A DNA stretch of 64,000 bases from Nothophaeocryptopus gaeumannii. Lineage: Eukaryota > Ascomycota > Dothideomycetes > Mycosphaerellales > Mycosphaerellaceae. This document shows positions 32,601 to 43,596 of the stretch, piece by piece (within the stretch, counting starts at the first letter, position 1; each line of letters begins with the position of its first letter). The position numbers and the translations under genes were made by a program. The stretch is taken from NCBI GenBank assembly GCA_031771865.1, contig JASISA010000042.1, positions 985,501 to 1,049,500 on the forward strand. The letters are read 5' to 3'. Under the pieces are notes generated by a model, which saw only the letters and a list, made by a program, of their open reading frames with translations, was not told the origin of the DNA and did no database searches.

Positions 32601-34355
32601 ACATGGCAGATGCAACATGGAGTGGCGTCGAGTGGCAGTTGTCAATGCGGAACCCGTGGAAGTGCTTGGCCATGAGCTGTGTGTACTCGGTCATGAATTT
32701 CCACAAGAATGGACTGTCTTGTGGGCCGGATCCATACCGCAGCTTGACGCAGTCACCCCAAACGATTAATTCGCGTCGGAGGTAGACTTTGGACTTTGAC
32801 CCAGCATTGTCACGCATGACATCGGCGGCCCACACCCAGCCATTGTTGGCCAACGCCAATGAGTCGGGATCGTGCTTCGACGTGGTCTCGTTCAATGGTA
32901 GGCGTGTGAAGTACGACTCGATGAGCGGATTCTGAATGGTGATGTCGCCGGTCTTGGGCCCATTGTCGTCAAGCCGCACGTACTTGGCGCGATTGTAGAC
33001 CTGTTCCAAGATAGCAGCGACATCAGCATCGTACTCCTTGTACCAGTCCTGGTTGACTTCGTTCAGGAACCGATGTATTGTGCCATACGCGGCTCGTTCA
33101 TCGGTTGAGGCATTCATCTGGGTATTGTACTTTCCGAACAGTGCCTGCAGCAAAGCAGCACCCTTCTCCGGCACGACATGTCGGCGGTATCGCTCGCCCA
33201 TGCGATCCTTACCAGGACAGCAATGCTCACGAATCCACTCGGCCTTGTCCTTCAATGACCAGTATGTGATGTCTTCTGGCACATTGAGCGTCGAATCAAG
33301 TTTGCCGTCCATCCAAGCTTGAACAGTGGCCGTAGAGTCCTTCTCAGCATCGCAAACGTAAAACTCCCACAGCTTGATCGCGCCAATGACGTGAATCTTT
33401 GCCCCATCCATGATCCTGAGGAGGTCATCTGTGGATGTGAGATGAGTTGGCAGACCGAGCGACTGCAGACGGGACGAGTACTGTAGAAAGGCACTGTCCA
33501 GCTCGTAGGCAGGTCGGAGATGTGGTGCTGTATTGATATTGTAGCCAGCATCCGGATGCTCTTCAAGCCATTTGCTGTTGTTCGCGGTATGGTTCCAGAC
33601 AACGTCCGTCAGACTAAGAAGGCCGTACTCATGTTCCATCTTCGCGACGAGCTCTGCAATGTCCTTCTCGCCGTTTGGAAAGACGTGCTTGTCAAACCCA
33701 TGCTGATCGTAGATCGAGTATGGCGAGTTGCTCTCTCCGCGCTCCATCAGAGGAGTGAAATGTACCATGTTGTATCCTCTTTCGCTAATACCTCGCAGAT
33801 GGCGGTCGAAGTCGCTCGGGTACTTGCCCATGAATTTGGACAGCACCGAGATCATGGAAATGGCGTCGAGCGGGAGAGGCGCATCGTCGACGTGAAGGCT
33901 GGGCGAGACATCGATGTAGTGGGTGTCTGTTCGCGTGGGCTTCGGAGTCTCAACTTTGCTCGTGCTAAAAGGTGGTAGAGGCGTGTATGTGCAGTAGAAC
34001 TCGAAGGCCCCTGCAGAGTGGATGGGTACATCGATGTTGATGAGCTTGTGAAAGCTGGGCTCGAGCCTGGTGTTCCACAGTCAGCACGAGCTGGGTTTGA
34101 GTAGTAAGTGACTGCTTACTTGTATTCGTGAAAGCTCTTGCGGTTGAAATGCTCGCCCTTTGGAGGAATGTTCACCCAGAGGCTCCCTTCCCTGCAGATG
34201 GAGCTGGTTCCTTCAATCTGGAAGCGTACGCTGTAAGCGGGTTTCGTGGGCGGTGGGAGGTAGATGTAGGCAGGACTGCCCGGAAGGTCCGGAGAGCCAT
34301 CGTCCTTGAGTGGCAGCAGGTGGACGGTGTGGTTGGAGATCTGTTGAGGAGACAT
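29641..34355 (-). CDS. GDB1: Glycogen debranching enzyme
   Basis: Two exons, 34355-34120 and 34066-29641, 1553 aa, close to the yeast length. The 53-nt intron (GTAAGC...ACACCAG) joins SFHEYK to LEPSFHKLIN. The N-terminal 4-alpha-glucanotransferase has GH13 motifs: DVVWNHT (about residue 235), GFRIDNCHSTP with the nucleophile Asp, AELFSGDERMD with the acid Glu, and MDCTHDNETP. The C-terminal amylo-1,6-glucosidase half has WARVWGRDTMIAMRG and NNGIIYGGNEWNCGTWMDK. The bifunctional enzyme shifts maltosyl/maltotriosyl units and removes alpha-1,6 branch points in cytosolic glycogen breakdown. A 1488-bp open frame antisense to it (30445-31932) is a coding-bias shadow. Confidence 0.97.
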
Positions 34356-35316
34356 GTTGCTCGCCTGTCTCGTGGGCGATTACAGCAGAATGGCGATCGT
34401 CAGACTGGGTCCTGACGGGCTGTAGGAGTCGTTAGGTGTGGGATGAGGGTCTCGCGTGGAGCAAATCTTTGCGACGGGTATGTACTCGTATCTGAGGTCG
34501 GGTCTTGGTCGTGATGCTATTGACAGTGTGTGCCGTCGTGAGACTCGTAAGGTCGTACAATGCCGTAATGAACAAGGAATGACAATGCCAGTTAGATGCC
34601 TCGTGAAGCTGACAGGCGTGCTGGCGGAGCAATGGGGAGATGGTCGAGCGACAATGGTGCTGTATGGGAGAGGTGGTGATGCTGTCGATGTCTGTGGGAG
34701 AGGAAGTGTAGTGTATAACAAAAGATGAAAGAGAAGGCGGAGGAGGACGATCTGTTTACCGCCCAAGCCGCCGCTTCCCTGGCGAGCTCGTCAATGCTCG
34801 TTAGTGGTCAATGTCAAAGCAGGAACAACGGAAGAGCTGGAAGAAGCTGCAGCTACCTCCTACTTTCTCGTGCCGACGTGCAGGTGCCGTCCCCGTCGTT
34901 GAGGTATGCGGCTCTGTGGTAGCGCCTCACTCGAGCCAGCATTGCAAGCATCTCACCCCGCCACCATTGTTCCTGCCCGTGGGGAGAAGCTGATCCTTGC
35001 CCAGAGCGTGCTTGCCAATGCTTTGTCGCGTCGCGCGAGCATGTGATTATCATCTGACCTCACTCACCAATGCGATATGCACGCTCGTGGACTCTCCCAA
35101 AACTCTTGTTGAATGAAGGTAAAAGTGAAAATTGGTGTGAAGACAGCGGTCCAAATGTGACGCCCAACAAATGCACCCACAAAACCTTACCGCAAGCAAC
35201 GACCGCCGAACCGTCCGAGCGTCCACGTGGAGATGCACTATCGATAAGCGAGCTCCGATCCGTGATGGAAGAAATCGGGAAGTCGCGTTCACAGCAGCAA
35301 CAGCATAACATTCAGC
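34356..35316. promoter_or_regulatory. Divergent upstream region, GDB1 / TRM61
   Basis: A 961-bp gap between divergent start codons, expected to contain both promoters and 5' UTRs. Open frames here are short and featureless. No specific site recognised. Confidence 0.45.
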
Positions 35317-36795
35317 ATGGCACGACCGTCGCCCTTCTTCCACCCGCCCCGGACGGCAGAGGAGGACTCTATTGCTATTCTTCATCTAAAGCGCGACAGC
35401 CTACTACCCGTCAAGCTCTCATCCACGGCAGACGATGGCTATGCTGAAGGAGCAGTCACAAATACACGCTTCGGCAGCTTCCCTCACAGAACTATCATCG
35501 GATCGGAATGGGGCGTCCAGGTGAGAGCGAGCAAAGTTGATACAGGCAGTCGGGGCAGGAAGGGCAAGAAGGCGAAGCAAGATGAGCCAGTGCCAGCCAA
35601 GGCACAGGATGGGGAAGAGACGGGCACGACAGGCAAGAAGCGGCTCTCCGACGACCAAGCACCGGCAGAGGAGTCCCCGACCAAGAAGCGGAAGCAAGAC
35701 ACGAACGCTGTGAACGGCGATGTGGATCAGGCTGTGAGAGCTCCCATCGAAGCTGGCTCGGGCTTCATTCATGTGCTCCAGCCCACACCGGAGTCTTGGA
35801 CATCCTCACTGGACCACCGAACGCAGGTAGTGTACATTCCAGACTACAGCTATATCTTACAGCGCCTCTGTGTTCGGCCCGGAGACATCCTCATTGAAGC
35901 AGGAGCCGGCAGTGGCAGCTTCACCCACGCAGCAACCCGTGCAGTCTTCAATGGCTACCCACCCGATGCCGAGCAAGGACCGACTCCCAAGCGCCGAAAG
36001 TACGGCAAAGTGTGTAGCTACGAGTACCACGAGCCGCGAGTGCAGACACTCCGCGAGGAGATCTCTGATCACGGCCTGAATGGTATTGTACACCTGATAC
36101 ACAGGGACGTCTGCAACGACGGCTTTCTCCTGGCGGACGGTTCATCACCCAACACCAACGCCATCTTTCTGGACCTTCCGGCCCCATGGATAGCCCTCAA
36201 ACACCTCAACCGCTCTCAACCCAACTCTCCACTCAACCCAGACCTTCCTGTCCACCTCTGCACCTTCTCCCCCTGCATAGAACAAGTCATCGCCACAGTC
36301 TCCGCGCTGCGCAAAGCCGGCTGGGCCGACATCGAAATGGTCGAAGTCCAGCACAAACGCATTGATGTCCGTCGCGAGCGCGTCGGCCTTAAGGAGGAAG
36401 GCCTCCGCGGCGTTAATGCAACTGCAGCCAGCGTCGAAGAGGCGATAGGCAGGTTAAGGGAGGTCGAAATCAAACTTCAGAATTTTCATCACAATCATAA
36501 GAGTGATACTAATGAGAAGAACAGGACTGATGTGGCGCAGGAGAGGAAGAATTTGAGTAAGGCTGAGAGGTTGGAGCAGATTAAGAAGGAGGCGGAGGAG
36601 AGGAAGTTGTATAAAGAGGGGAGATTGGTGCATCGGACGGAGCCGGAGGTGAAGACGCATACGAGTTATTTGGTGTTTGCGGTGCTGCCGAGGGAGTGGA
36701 GTAAGGAGGAAGAAAAGGCGTTGGAGGAGAAGTATCCGGTTGATGAGATTATGAAGGGGCTACCGAGTCCGAAAGCTGATAAGACGGCGAAATGA
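35317..36795 (+). CDS. TRM61: tRNA (adenine-58-N1)-methyltransferase catalytic subunit
   Basis: Single exon, 492 aa. The SAM-binding motif I, EAGAGSGSFTH, lies at about residues 194-204. It follows the family-specific YIPDYSYILQRLCVRPGD. Later come the post-I acidic residue in YEYHEPR, the catalytic-pocket motif FLDLPAPW and PCIEQV. Residues about 75-140 form a Lys/Glu-rich insert, and a charged coiled-coil linker spans about 375-430. The C-terminus VKTHTSYLVFAVLP is family-typical. With Trm6 it makes m1A58 in tRNA, including initiator tRNA, in the nucleus. Confidence 0.95.
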   Translation: MARPSPFFHPPRTAEEDSIAILHLKRDSLLPVKLSSTADDGYAEGAVTNTRFGSFPHRTIIGSEWGVQVRASKVDTGSRGRKGKKAKQDEPVPAKAQDGEETGTTGKKRLSDDQAPAEESPTKKRKQDTNAVNGDVDQAVRAPIEAGSGFIHVLQPTPESWTSSLDHRTQVVYIPDYSYILQRLCVRPGDILIEAGAGSGSFTHAATRAVFNGYPPDAEQGPTPKRRKYGKVCSYEYHEPRVQTLREEISDHGLNGIVHLIHRDVCNDGFLLADGSSPNTNAIFLDLPAPWIALKHLNRSQPNSPLNPDLPVHLCTFSPCIEQVIATVSALRKAGWADIEMVEVQHKRIDVRRERVGLKEEGLRGVNATAASVEEAIGRLREVEIKLQNFHHNHKSDTNEKNRTDVAQERKNLSKAERLEQIKKEAEERKLYKEGRLVHRTEPEVKTHTSYLVFAVLPREWSKEEEKALEEKYPVDEIMKGLPSPKADKTAK

Positions 36796-37511
36796 GGGCA
36801 ACTACCTGGATACAAGAAGCTTTACAAGAGTACACCTGGGCTGCTCTTATTGGACCTGGCTGTCGCACGACTAAGTAAGAACTGCATTCATGTAAATCGT
36901 AACTCAACCGCCACGCGACTTGGCTCAAGGCATGATTCAGGCACGCGGGCCCCGGCACGTACTTGCTCGATCATTGGCGCTTGATGGTCGTGCGACTATC
37001 CAGAGACTGCATGAATGATGTTGGCAAACCCAGGCACAAACGGGATCGACGTTGCAGCACCTTTTGGGTGATTGAATGTTGAGGTGATACAACTAGCGGT
37101 TGGCTGCTGGAATGCATTCCGATCTGTCCGATGCGCCACGAGGCTGGGCCTTGGCCCTGCGTTTGGAGGCCTGAGCGTTTGGAACTGCTGCGATATCCTT
37201 CAAGAGTGGCTGTGAGTTGAGTGAATGAAGACACATGTTTGAGTTTGCGCTAACAATCGATCAGCTTCTCATTCTTTCCACTCCGATTGATCTCGCACTT
37301 ACCTTAGCGGGATCCTTCCTACAATTCCGAGTCCTGGCACACGATGTGGTTGCCGAGCGCAAGGACGCGAACCTGCAAACAGGTCCCGCGCTCCTCCCTT
37401 GTCTCTACGTCTGCCTCGATACAACCTCATCCTTCTTAAGATCCGGGCAAGTCGATTTCACTATGCAAGAGGAGCTGCCGACACACAAATATTCTTCTCG
37501 CCCTCCGACAG
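36796..37511. other. Intergenic region before the RING cluster
   Basis: A 716-bp gap between TRM61 and the first RING gene. A frame at 37235-37567 overlaps the RING gene start in another frame and is not credible as a gene. Nothing else recognised. Confidence 0.5.
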
Positions 37512-38816
37512 ATGCCCCTTTCCCAGAAAGATATTGCACGTATGCAGCCTTTACCTTCCAAGGATGAGCTCTTGCAGCTTATCTCCTTAAATCACTGGCT
37601 CACGGATATGGATGTCGAGGACCACTGCCCTATCTGCTATGACAAGCTGTCGGCACCAACACGCACGCCTTGCGAGCACGTCTTTTGCCGCGAGTGTTTG
37701 AAGATATGGTTGGAAGACTCCACAACCTGTCCAGCCTGTAGAGCCGAGCTCTGTGAAAGGACTAAAGGGCCTCCAACACGCCATCCTGATGAAGACGAGG
37801 TCGAGGAACTTGCTTCAATATACGGCCTCAATGAGCGTCACCTGCACTCGAGTATCACAACGTGGCGAGCTCAGGGACCGCGACCACGATTCTACGAACC
37901 AGCAATGCCCGTCGAGATCTATCATAAGAGTCTCATGCTCGTTGCGATTACTACGTATCTCTTTCTTCGGACACGCTCTCCGACCTCGACGAGCTCATTT
38001 GGACTCACGGTCGATGCGCGTTCCCACGAGTTGTGTCATTCGGAATGGGTGGTAGTGTTGGAATCAGTGCAAAGTGTCCTCAAAGAACGTACCCACTCAG
38101 AGATATGTGCGAAAGAGTTGTACGACGAGTTTGGAAGAGAATGGTTCCGAAATCACCGGAATGGTGACCCTCGATCATTCTCCTACGGGCCGGCACTCCC
38201 AGGCCGTTCATTCTTCGAGGACGTGAAGACACTCCTGTCAACGGTCGTCGCCGAGGCTGGACAACAGTTTAACGACCACATGAAGAAGGATGCCATCGCC
38301 TCGTGGCTCATGAGGCTCCATCAGTTCGGTATCAATTTGCAACTCATGGACATCTTCTCCGGCCGAATGGCCGTCAACCGCAACGCAGAAGCCTTCCAAC
38401 CCAGAGAATTTGACAGCGAACGCATGGTACTTGTCGATCATCGTCAGCTTCGACCATGTCTCCTTGGCGGCGTCTACAACGCCATCCGCGACGCCAGATA
38501 TTTCCCGTCTGCAGGACACAGCAATCTATGCATGCAAGAGTGGGGCATCGTCATTCGTCATGGTGAAGGCCTGTTGCGCGAGTGGGACTCTCAGAGGAAG
38601 ACTGCGGCCGAGTTCATCAAGACGATGGAACAGCGTTGCCGAGATGCTTTCTATACTGAGGCAGGAACTAGCACCCCGAGCTATGGACCCCATTGGCAAC
38701 ATAGAGACTTTGGCAGACGTTTGACCTGGATCGTCGAATTTATGGCTTTCAAAGGGACTGAGTGGACTGACGAGGCGGATGCGGCGATGGCGAACTTCAC
38801 CACGCTACACGATTAA
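37512..38816 (+). CDS. RING-HC finger protein (family member 1)
   Basis: Single exon, 434 aa. A complete C3HC4 RING lies at about residues 39-80: CPICYDKL, then TPCEHVFCREC and CPACRAEL. The remaining 350 residues are probably helical and have no known domain. They include two blocks that look alike (RSHELCHSEWVVVLESVQ and GHSNLCMQEWGIVI), suggesting an internal duplication. RING-HC domains recruit E2 enzymes, so an E3 ubiquitin-ligase role is likely; the helical part would select substrates. First of a local set of RING genes. A second ATG 30 nt downstream is possible. Confidence 0.85.
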   Translation: MPLSQKDIARMQPLPSKDELLQLISLNHWLTDMDVEDHCPICYDKLSAPTRTPCEHVFCRECLKIWLEDSTTCPACRAELCERTKGPPTRHPDEDEVEELASIYGLNERHLHSSITTWRAQGPRPRFYEPAMPVEIYHKSLMLVAITTYLFLRTRSPTSTSSFGLTVDARSHELCHSEWVVVLESVQSVLKERTHSEICAKELYDEFGREWFRNHRNGDPRSFSYGPALPGRSFFEDVKTLLSTVVAEAGQQFNDHMKKDAIASWLMRLHQFGINLQLMDIFSGRMAVNRNAEAFQPREFDSERMVLVDHRQLRPCLLGGVYNAIRDARYFPSAGHSNLCMQEWGIVIRHGEGLLREWDSQRKTAAEFIKTMEQRCRDAFYTEAGTSTPSYGPHWQHRDFGRRLTWIVEFMAFKGTEWTDEADAAMANFTTLHD

Positions 38817-39262
38817 TTTCCAATTCGGAGTACAACATGCTGCTTTTGAGGTGAAAGGCCATGGATGCGCCGCAAGTGCTGGTGGTTGGCAGAACCTCCT
38901 CTGCAAGCCTTCAGCTGAAAGTCTTGGCAGAGCCGTGATCCAGACTCCTCCAATTCACGAATGGCCATGGGAACAATGCATTGTCGCACTCACTTATCAA
39001 GAGAAAGGAATGCAGTGAACTGTCGCAGGTCACAGTATCATTGTTGCTTTATTCTGCGTTTCTTTCAAGGTTGTACAAAGGGCATTGTGAGGCACAACGC
39101 TCGCAGCTAGGGCGGAACTGCCATGGACATATAAATTTCCATTTCTGTCTCTTAGTTGATACAACTTCTTTTGACTACTACCGTTGACTATCTTTGGCAT
39201 CATCAACAGCATCGATCCAACCTCCAACACACAAACAGTCAATTACAAGCACAGTTTTCATT
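38817..39262 (+). promoter_or_regulatory. Upstream region of RING gene 2 with TATA-like box
   Basis: A TATAAAT sequence lies at 39130-39136, 127 nt before the ATG at 39263. A pyrimidine-rich stretch follows. No other element recognised in the 446-bp gap. Confidence 0.4.
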
Positions 39263-40114
39263 ATGCCTCTTCCTACCCAAGACGACTTCCTCGATGACTG
39301 TCTCGAAGAAACGTCATTTCCGGAAGGCGTAGAGTGCCCAATATGCAGCACGGACGATGTGATCGACAACGTGGCCGACCAACCAGTCAATACGGAGGGC
39401 TTATGTGACTGCAAATTCATCTATCACAAGGGCTGTTTGGAGAACTGGCTAACAAGCACCACGGGTAAAGGCAAGTGTCCAACATGCCGACGCAAATTCT
39501 TTCGACTACCTACTGACCCGACCACGCTAAAGGAGCTCTGGGATAGCGATGACTATCAACCGAACCTCTTCGATCTGTCATTCGGGGTGTACTCGATTCA
39601 GTCTCTGCCTGCCCCGTCCCAGCCAACTCGGATCTTAGCCTTCTTCGTTTCTTCGACAGCTGACGAACAACATATCTGTACAACCTTCGCTGAAGTGGAC
39701 AATCTTCAGCGCACCTGGCCGGCACCGGACCCCAAAGGGACGCCTCCACCCGCCGCAGGCAAGATCGATATCAATTACGCCTCCCACGCATTGCTCGCTT
39801 CCGCGAACCTTAGGTTAGACTATGCAACCATCGATGGCGATCCATACACCCCAGCAGAGCTTGCGCAGATGACGAAGTTCATTCAGGCGACTTACGAGAC
39901 CCTGCTAGAGCGAAACGGAAACACCTACACTTCTCACGAGCGGATCTGGATCGAACTCTCGACAGCTCTAAAGGGTAAGCCGGAGCTCGCTAAGCTGTTC
40001 ACTGAAGGCGGTAGAGTGAAGAACGCATGTCGTACGGCCTTGTCCCATGTCTGTCTGAGTGCGAAGTGGTGGAAGAGGTACGAGGATTCGAAGCACGAGA
40101 GAGAGGGAGAATAG
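39263..40114 (+). CDS. RING-CH (C4HC3-like) finger protein (family member 2)
   Basis: Single exon, 283 aa from the ATG at 39263. The zinc-binding pattern is CPIC, then LCDCKFIYHKGC and CPTCRRKF. Spacing C-x-C-x4-H-x2-C corresponds better to a RING-CH/RINGv (C4HC3) finger than to a classical RING. The C-terminal part (PAELAQMTKFIQATYETLLE, ERIWIELSTALKG) resembles the C-terminal helical parts of the proteins at 59742 and 61365. RING-CH fingers occur in E3 ligases; no membrane segments are visible here, unlike MARCH proteins. Substrate unknown. Confidence 0.82.
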   Translation: MPLPTQDDFLDDCLEETSFPEGVECPICSTDDVIDNVADQPVNTEGLCDCKFIYHKGCLENWLTSTTGKGKCPTCRRKFFRLPTDPTTLKELWDSDDYQPNLFDLSFGVYSIQSLPAPSQPTRILAFFVSSTADEQHICTTFAEVDNLQRTWPAPDPKGTPPPAAGKIDINYASHALLASANLRLDYATIDGDPYTPAELAQMTKFIQATYETLLERNGNTYTSHERIWIELSTALKGKPELAKLFTEGGRVKNACRTALSHVCLSAKWWKRYEDSKHEREGE

Positions 40115-40687
40115 ATATAGATGCTTTTGCTGCGAGACTTGCTGGGTGGGCTGGTTTACGGGCTTTTTTTCTTTCCGGTGACAAAGGACAAGGTAACAAG
40201 GATGTACGTTTGACCACGAGCTCAGGGGACCTGCACTTGATTTAAGGTAGACTTTGAGATCGGATCAATCTCTTGTCTAATCCCACCTCTTCTTTCTAAC
40301 GATTCGCAATGAAATCTTACGTAAAACAACACGTACGTCTCATTTTCTTTTCTCACTTTTCCTCGTATCCCCACATGTAGCTAGCTGTCATCAGCAGGGC
40401 GTTCGATGAGAGAGCCTGGTCCGTGCTTTTTGAATGTGATTGATCACGTGCAAGTTTTAGCTTCACATGCAAGTGATTGAAGGCAGACCCACTTTTGCGC
40501 AAACCCATTTCCAAACATCAATCTCGGATATTTTTGCAGAACTGATTCTCGCAGCTTCGATTAAACATGCTCGCCGTCTACAGCATGGTTCAACTTCCAA
40601 GCCAGGAAGCCTTCCTGGCCTCGACTCCAAAGAAATCGCGCGTCCGCATCCTCCTCCTTCCAAACCCCCTGCAGACATTAATTCAAG
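40115..40687. other. Intergenic region
   Basis: Between RING gene 2 and the RING pseudogene. AT-richer than its neighbours, with no recognisable gene. It may include the eroded 5' part of the pseudogene. Confidence 0.45.
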
Positions 40688-41389
40688 TTCGATCTCGCAC
40701 GAGAGTGGTTTGAGGACTTCACAACCTGCCTCAGCTGCGACACCAAACTGCACGAGTACCCAGACGGGGACGTGGAAGAGGCCGAGGATGAGGAAGACGA
40801 CAGTTTCAGCCACCTACCAGTCTAATTCCTCACCGAATTCGACTATCAACTGAAAGACCACGCCGCATACCACAAGAACAAGGATAGATTCATCCAGATT
40901 GGCATCGTCGACTACAAGACACTCCTCAAAGCCGACCGGTCCTTAACCCACCGACGCACGTAAGCTCCTCACTACCATGTTCAATGCAGATAACAACAAC
41001 CTCTCTCACGCCCACGCCAACCTCGTCCCGATGCTCGCCTACACCCACGGTTTGATCAGAGGTCGCATCCAGCAATATCTGTGGCAATTCGATGGCGGGG
41101 CGGAGTCGCCTCTCTTCCAGCCACGCATCACGGTCCTGATGTCCGCATGGCGTGCTATGAACGCATATATTCGGAGTCACGGGAGGGATATGCAAGTGGG
41201 TGAGTTGTTGAGCAGGCTGTTCGTGTCGTGGTATGAGCAGAATACTGAGGGCATTAAGCGGTTGTCAGAGTATGGGAATGGGCAGGAGCGGGGGATAAGG
41301 AGGACATGATTTTGCTGTTTGAGCATTTGGTTAGATTTGCGAGGGATATTGAAGGGGAGGGTGGACGAGTGAGAAGCAAGACAGGCTAG
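40688..41389 (+). pseudogene. RING-finger protein pseudogene (copy related to 41809-42662)
   Basis: Translation shows the remains of a RING tail (EWFEDFTTCLSCD) aligned with HWFKSSHTCPSCR of the intact gene at 41809. The first half of the RING is not recognisable. An in-frame TAA lies at 40823-40825. The helical part is recognisable (YTHGLIRGRIQQYLWQF against YAFGLIRGQLATNALRF). Near 41287-41296 a frameshift breaks the reading before KEDMILLFEHLVRFARD, which matches KEDMASLFEQLVKFAPD. At least two disabling changes plus the lost RING make it a pseudogene. Confidence 0.75.
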
Positions 41390-41808
41390 GGACTTGCGGC
41401 GGGTCTTACACGTAGAAGTCGGTCATGAGAAGATCTCTCGTTCGGACTTCTTCGTGGAGAGAAGTAATCAAGCGGGGAGTTTTACCGATCTGAACAAGGT
41501 GAATGTCTTCTAGACTCGCTTTGCCTTCTCTTTGTACCTCTCCTCTACCTTTCCCACGTGTAGGCTATGCAAAAGGTTCACGGAGGCAATGTGAGCCCTT
41601 GTTGTTGCAGGAGACGGTATTAACGCGGGCTCCTGCATTAAGAATCTTGTTCACATGCACAGGGGAGGTGAATGAGCACAGACCTACTTTTGAAATCCTC
41701 GTTGCAACTCGCGCTTCTGCCGCATATTAGCTTCGCTTCTTCGAGAATGACTAAACCTGTCATCTACACTCAGCGCCGGACGCCCTCGACGGTACAGTAC
41801 AAGTCAAC
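41390..41808. other. Intergenic region
   Basis: A 419-bp gap upstream of RING gene 3, expected to hold its promoter. Nothing specific recognised. Confidence 0.5.
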
Positions 41809-42662
41809 ATGGCGGACCTTCCAAACAAAGAGTTATCTTTGGCCTCGATCACTGCGCAGTCCACCACGACCACGCCCTCTTGGGAGGAGTGCCCTGTCTG
41901 CTATGAGGTCACGGGCCAGACATTCAAGACCACTTGCGAGCACATCCTCTGCCTCGAGTGCGCTGAGCACTGGTTCAAGAGCTCTCATACCTGTGAGAGA
42001 CGCGAAGCTACAAGCCGACTGACGTTCAAGACAAGTGCTGACCCTCGACTCTTCGCTTTGCAGGTCCAAGCTGCCGCACGCCAATGTACGAGAAGCCTGC
42101 GCCAGCCGAAGTCGAGGAAGACAACACAAATCCGACCGCCGCAGAAGTGTTTTTCCGCCACGAGATGGATCGTGATCTCGGCATCCACCAGGTCTATAAT
42201 CAAACCAGATCCTCATCAGTCCAGACCACCATTCTCGCATACAACACAGTGCGTGAGACCGATCGCTCCACACCACCACAGGACCTCAACCTCCGCCGAC
42301 TCGTCTACATCAACTGGCGTCGAATGCTCCGATATGCATTCGGATTGATCAGAGGCCAGCTTGCAACCAACGCTCTGCGATTCGGACACGCCTCGGAAGC
42401 GATGAGACAGTGCTGGATGGCCTTGTACGCCGTCTGGAACGCTATGGACCAAGCCCTTCTCGTCTATCGTTGGCGTAATATGGAGGCTGGACACCTACTT
42501 GGATACCTGTTCCAGGTTTGGTGGGAGCTTGAGGGTGCGAAGGATGCTCAGCTTCCGGAGTATGAGGATGAAGAGCGGGACATCCTCAAAGAGGATATGG
42601 CGTCTTTGTTTGAGCAGCTGGTCAAGTTTGCACCGGATGCGCAGGCGTTGAACTGGAGCTAG
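41809..42662 (+). CDS. RING-HC finger protein (family member 3)
   Basis: Two exons, 41809-41992 and 42064-42662, 260 aa. The 71-nt intron (GTGAGA...TTTGCAG) splits a zinc-binding cysteine codon; splicing restores HTCPSCRTPMYE. The C3HC4 RING is CPVCYEV, TTCEHILCLEC and CPSCRTPM, at residues about 28-68. The helical C-terminus contains LRYAFGLIRGQL and DILKEDMASLFEQLVKF. Without the intron the RING would be cut in half, which supports it. Likely E3 ligase activity; substrate unknown. The pseudogene at 40688-41389 is its decayed tandem copy. Confidence 0.82.
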
Positions 42663-43596
42663 AAAGGCCATGGGTGGAGAAGCAGTGGAGAAGCAAGACG
42701 TATGAGAGAACGAAGGAGTCAGGAATCAAACAGTTGAGAAAGAGCATCTGCAGCTCGCGCTTGAGACGGGAGTCGGGCGTCAAACAGATGTCCTACTTGA
42801 CTTTCGTCAGCGCATCAAGATCAATGCAGAATTGAGGGACCGAGAGAGATAAAAGCAAAGGAATATTCCCACAACTGTTGCCCCTTCCCTAAGTACCTCG
42901 GACCATCCATCCTGTACTCTTTCCTGCCCGCCTCCTACCAACGACGTCTTCACCAAGCGAGCGTTAGCTTCGTTATGCCCCGCTCATGTTCACGCCACTG
43001 GGTCAAAGTCTTCATCGGCATTTGCAAGAACTCTTGATACGTTCATGTCTGCGGCGGTGGCTGAGTCGATGCAACGTGAAGTCTGGAGTCTGACGCGCCA
43101 AGATCTGCCAAGATTCCAGTCTCAGGCGAGGACCAGGTCTGACATCTTTCCCAAAACCATGTGACTTCCTGCTTCCTTACACAAACACGATACAAAAGAC
43201 CCAAAGTGAACAAGAGAAGCTTCCGCGGTATGTCTACAGAAGCCGACGATGAAACTTGATGACCTTTCCGCACCGCCAAGCATCTAGTCGTACAGTGTTG
43301 CATTCCTTTTCGCTGGGCACCGTCACGATTCACACGATTCAGGCCGAAAACGGCAGCATAGAAGCCTCAAACAACCTTAGATGGTACAAGGCCGCTACTC
43401 CTTCGGGGGCGCAGGATCATTCAGCTGTAGCTGTGTCGCTTGCACCTTGCTGCTTAAGGTACGGAACATGGTAACGTAACAATTTTTCTGTCTACTTCTA
43501 CGCTCTTTCTCATACAGCTCCTCCTGCTATCGCCAGATTCCTCAGAAGAAGTTCACGGTATCAGTCAAACGCAGTTGAAGAAACAGTTGAGAGAAG
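42663..43596. other. Intergenic region
   Basis: A 934-bp gap with only short frames. Expected to include the promoter of the membrane-protein gene at 43597. No repeat or RNA gene seen. Confidence 0.5.
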
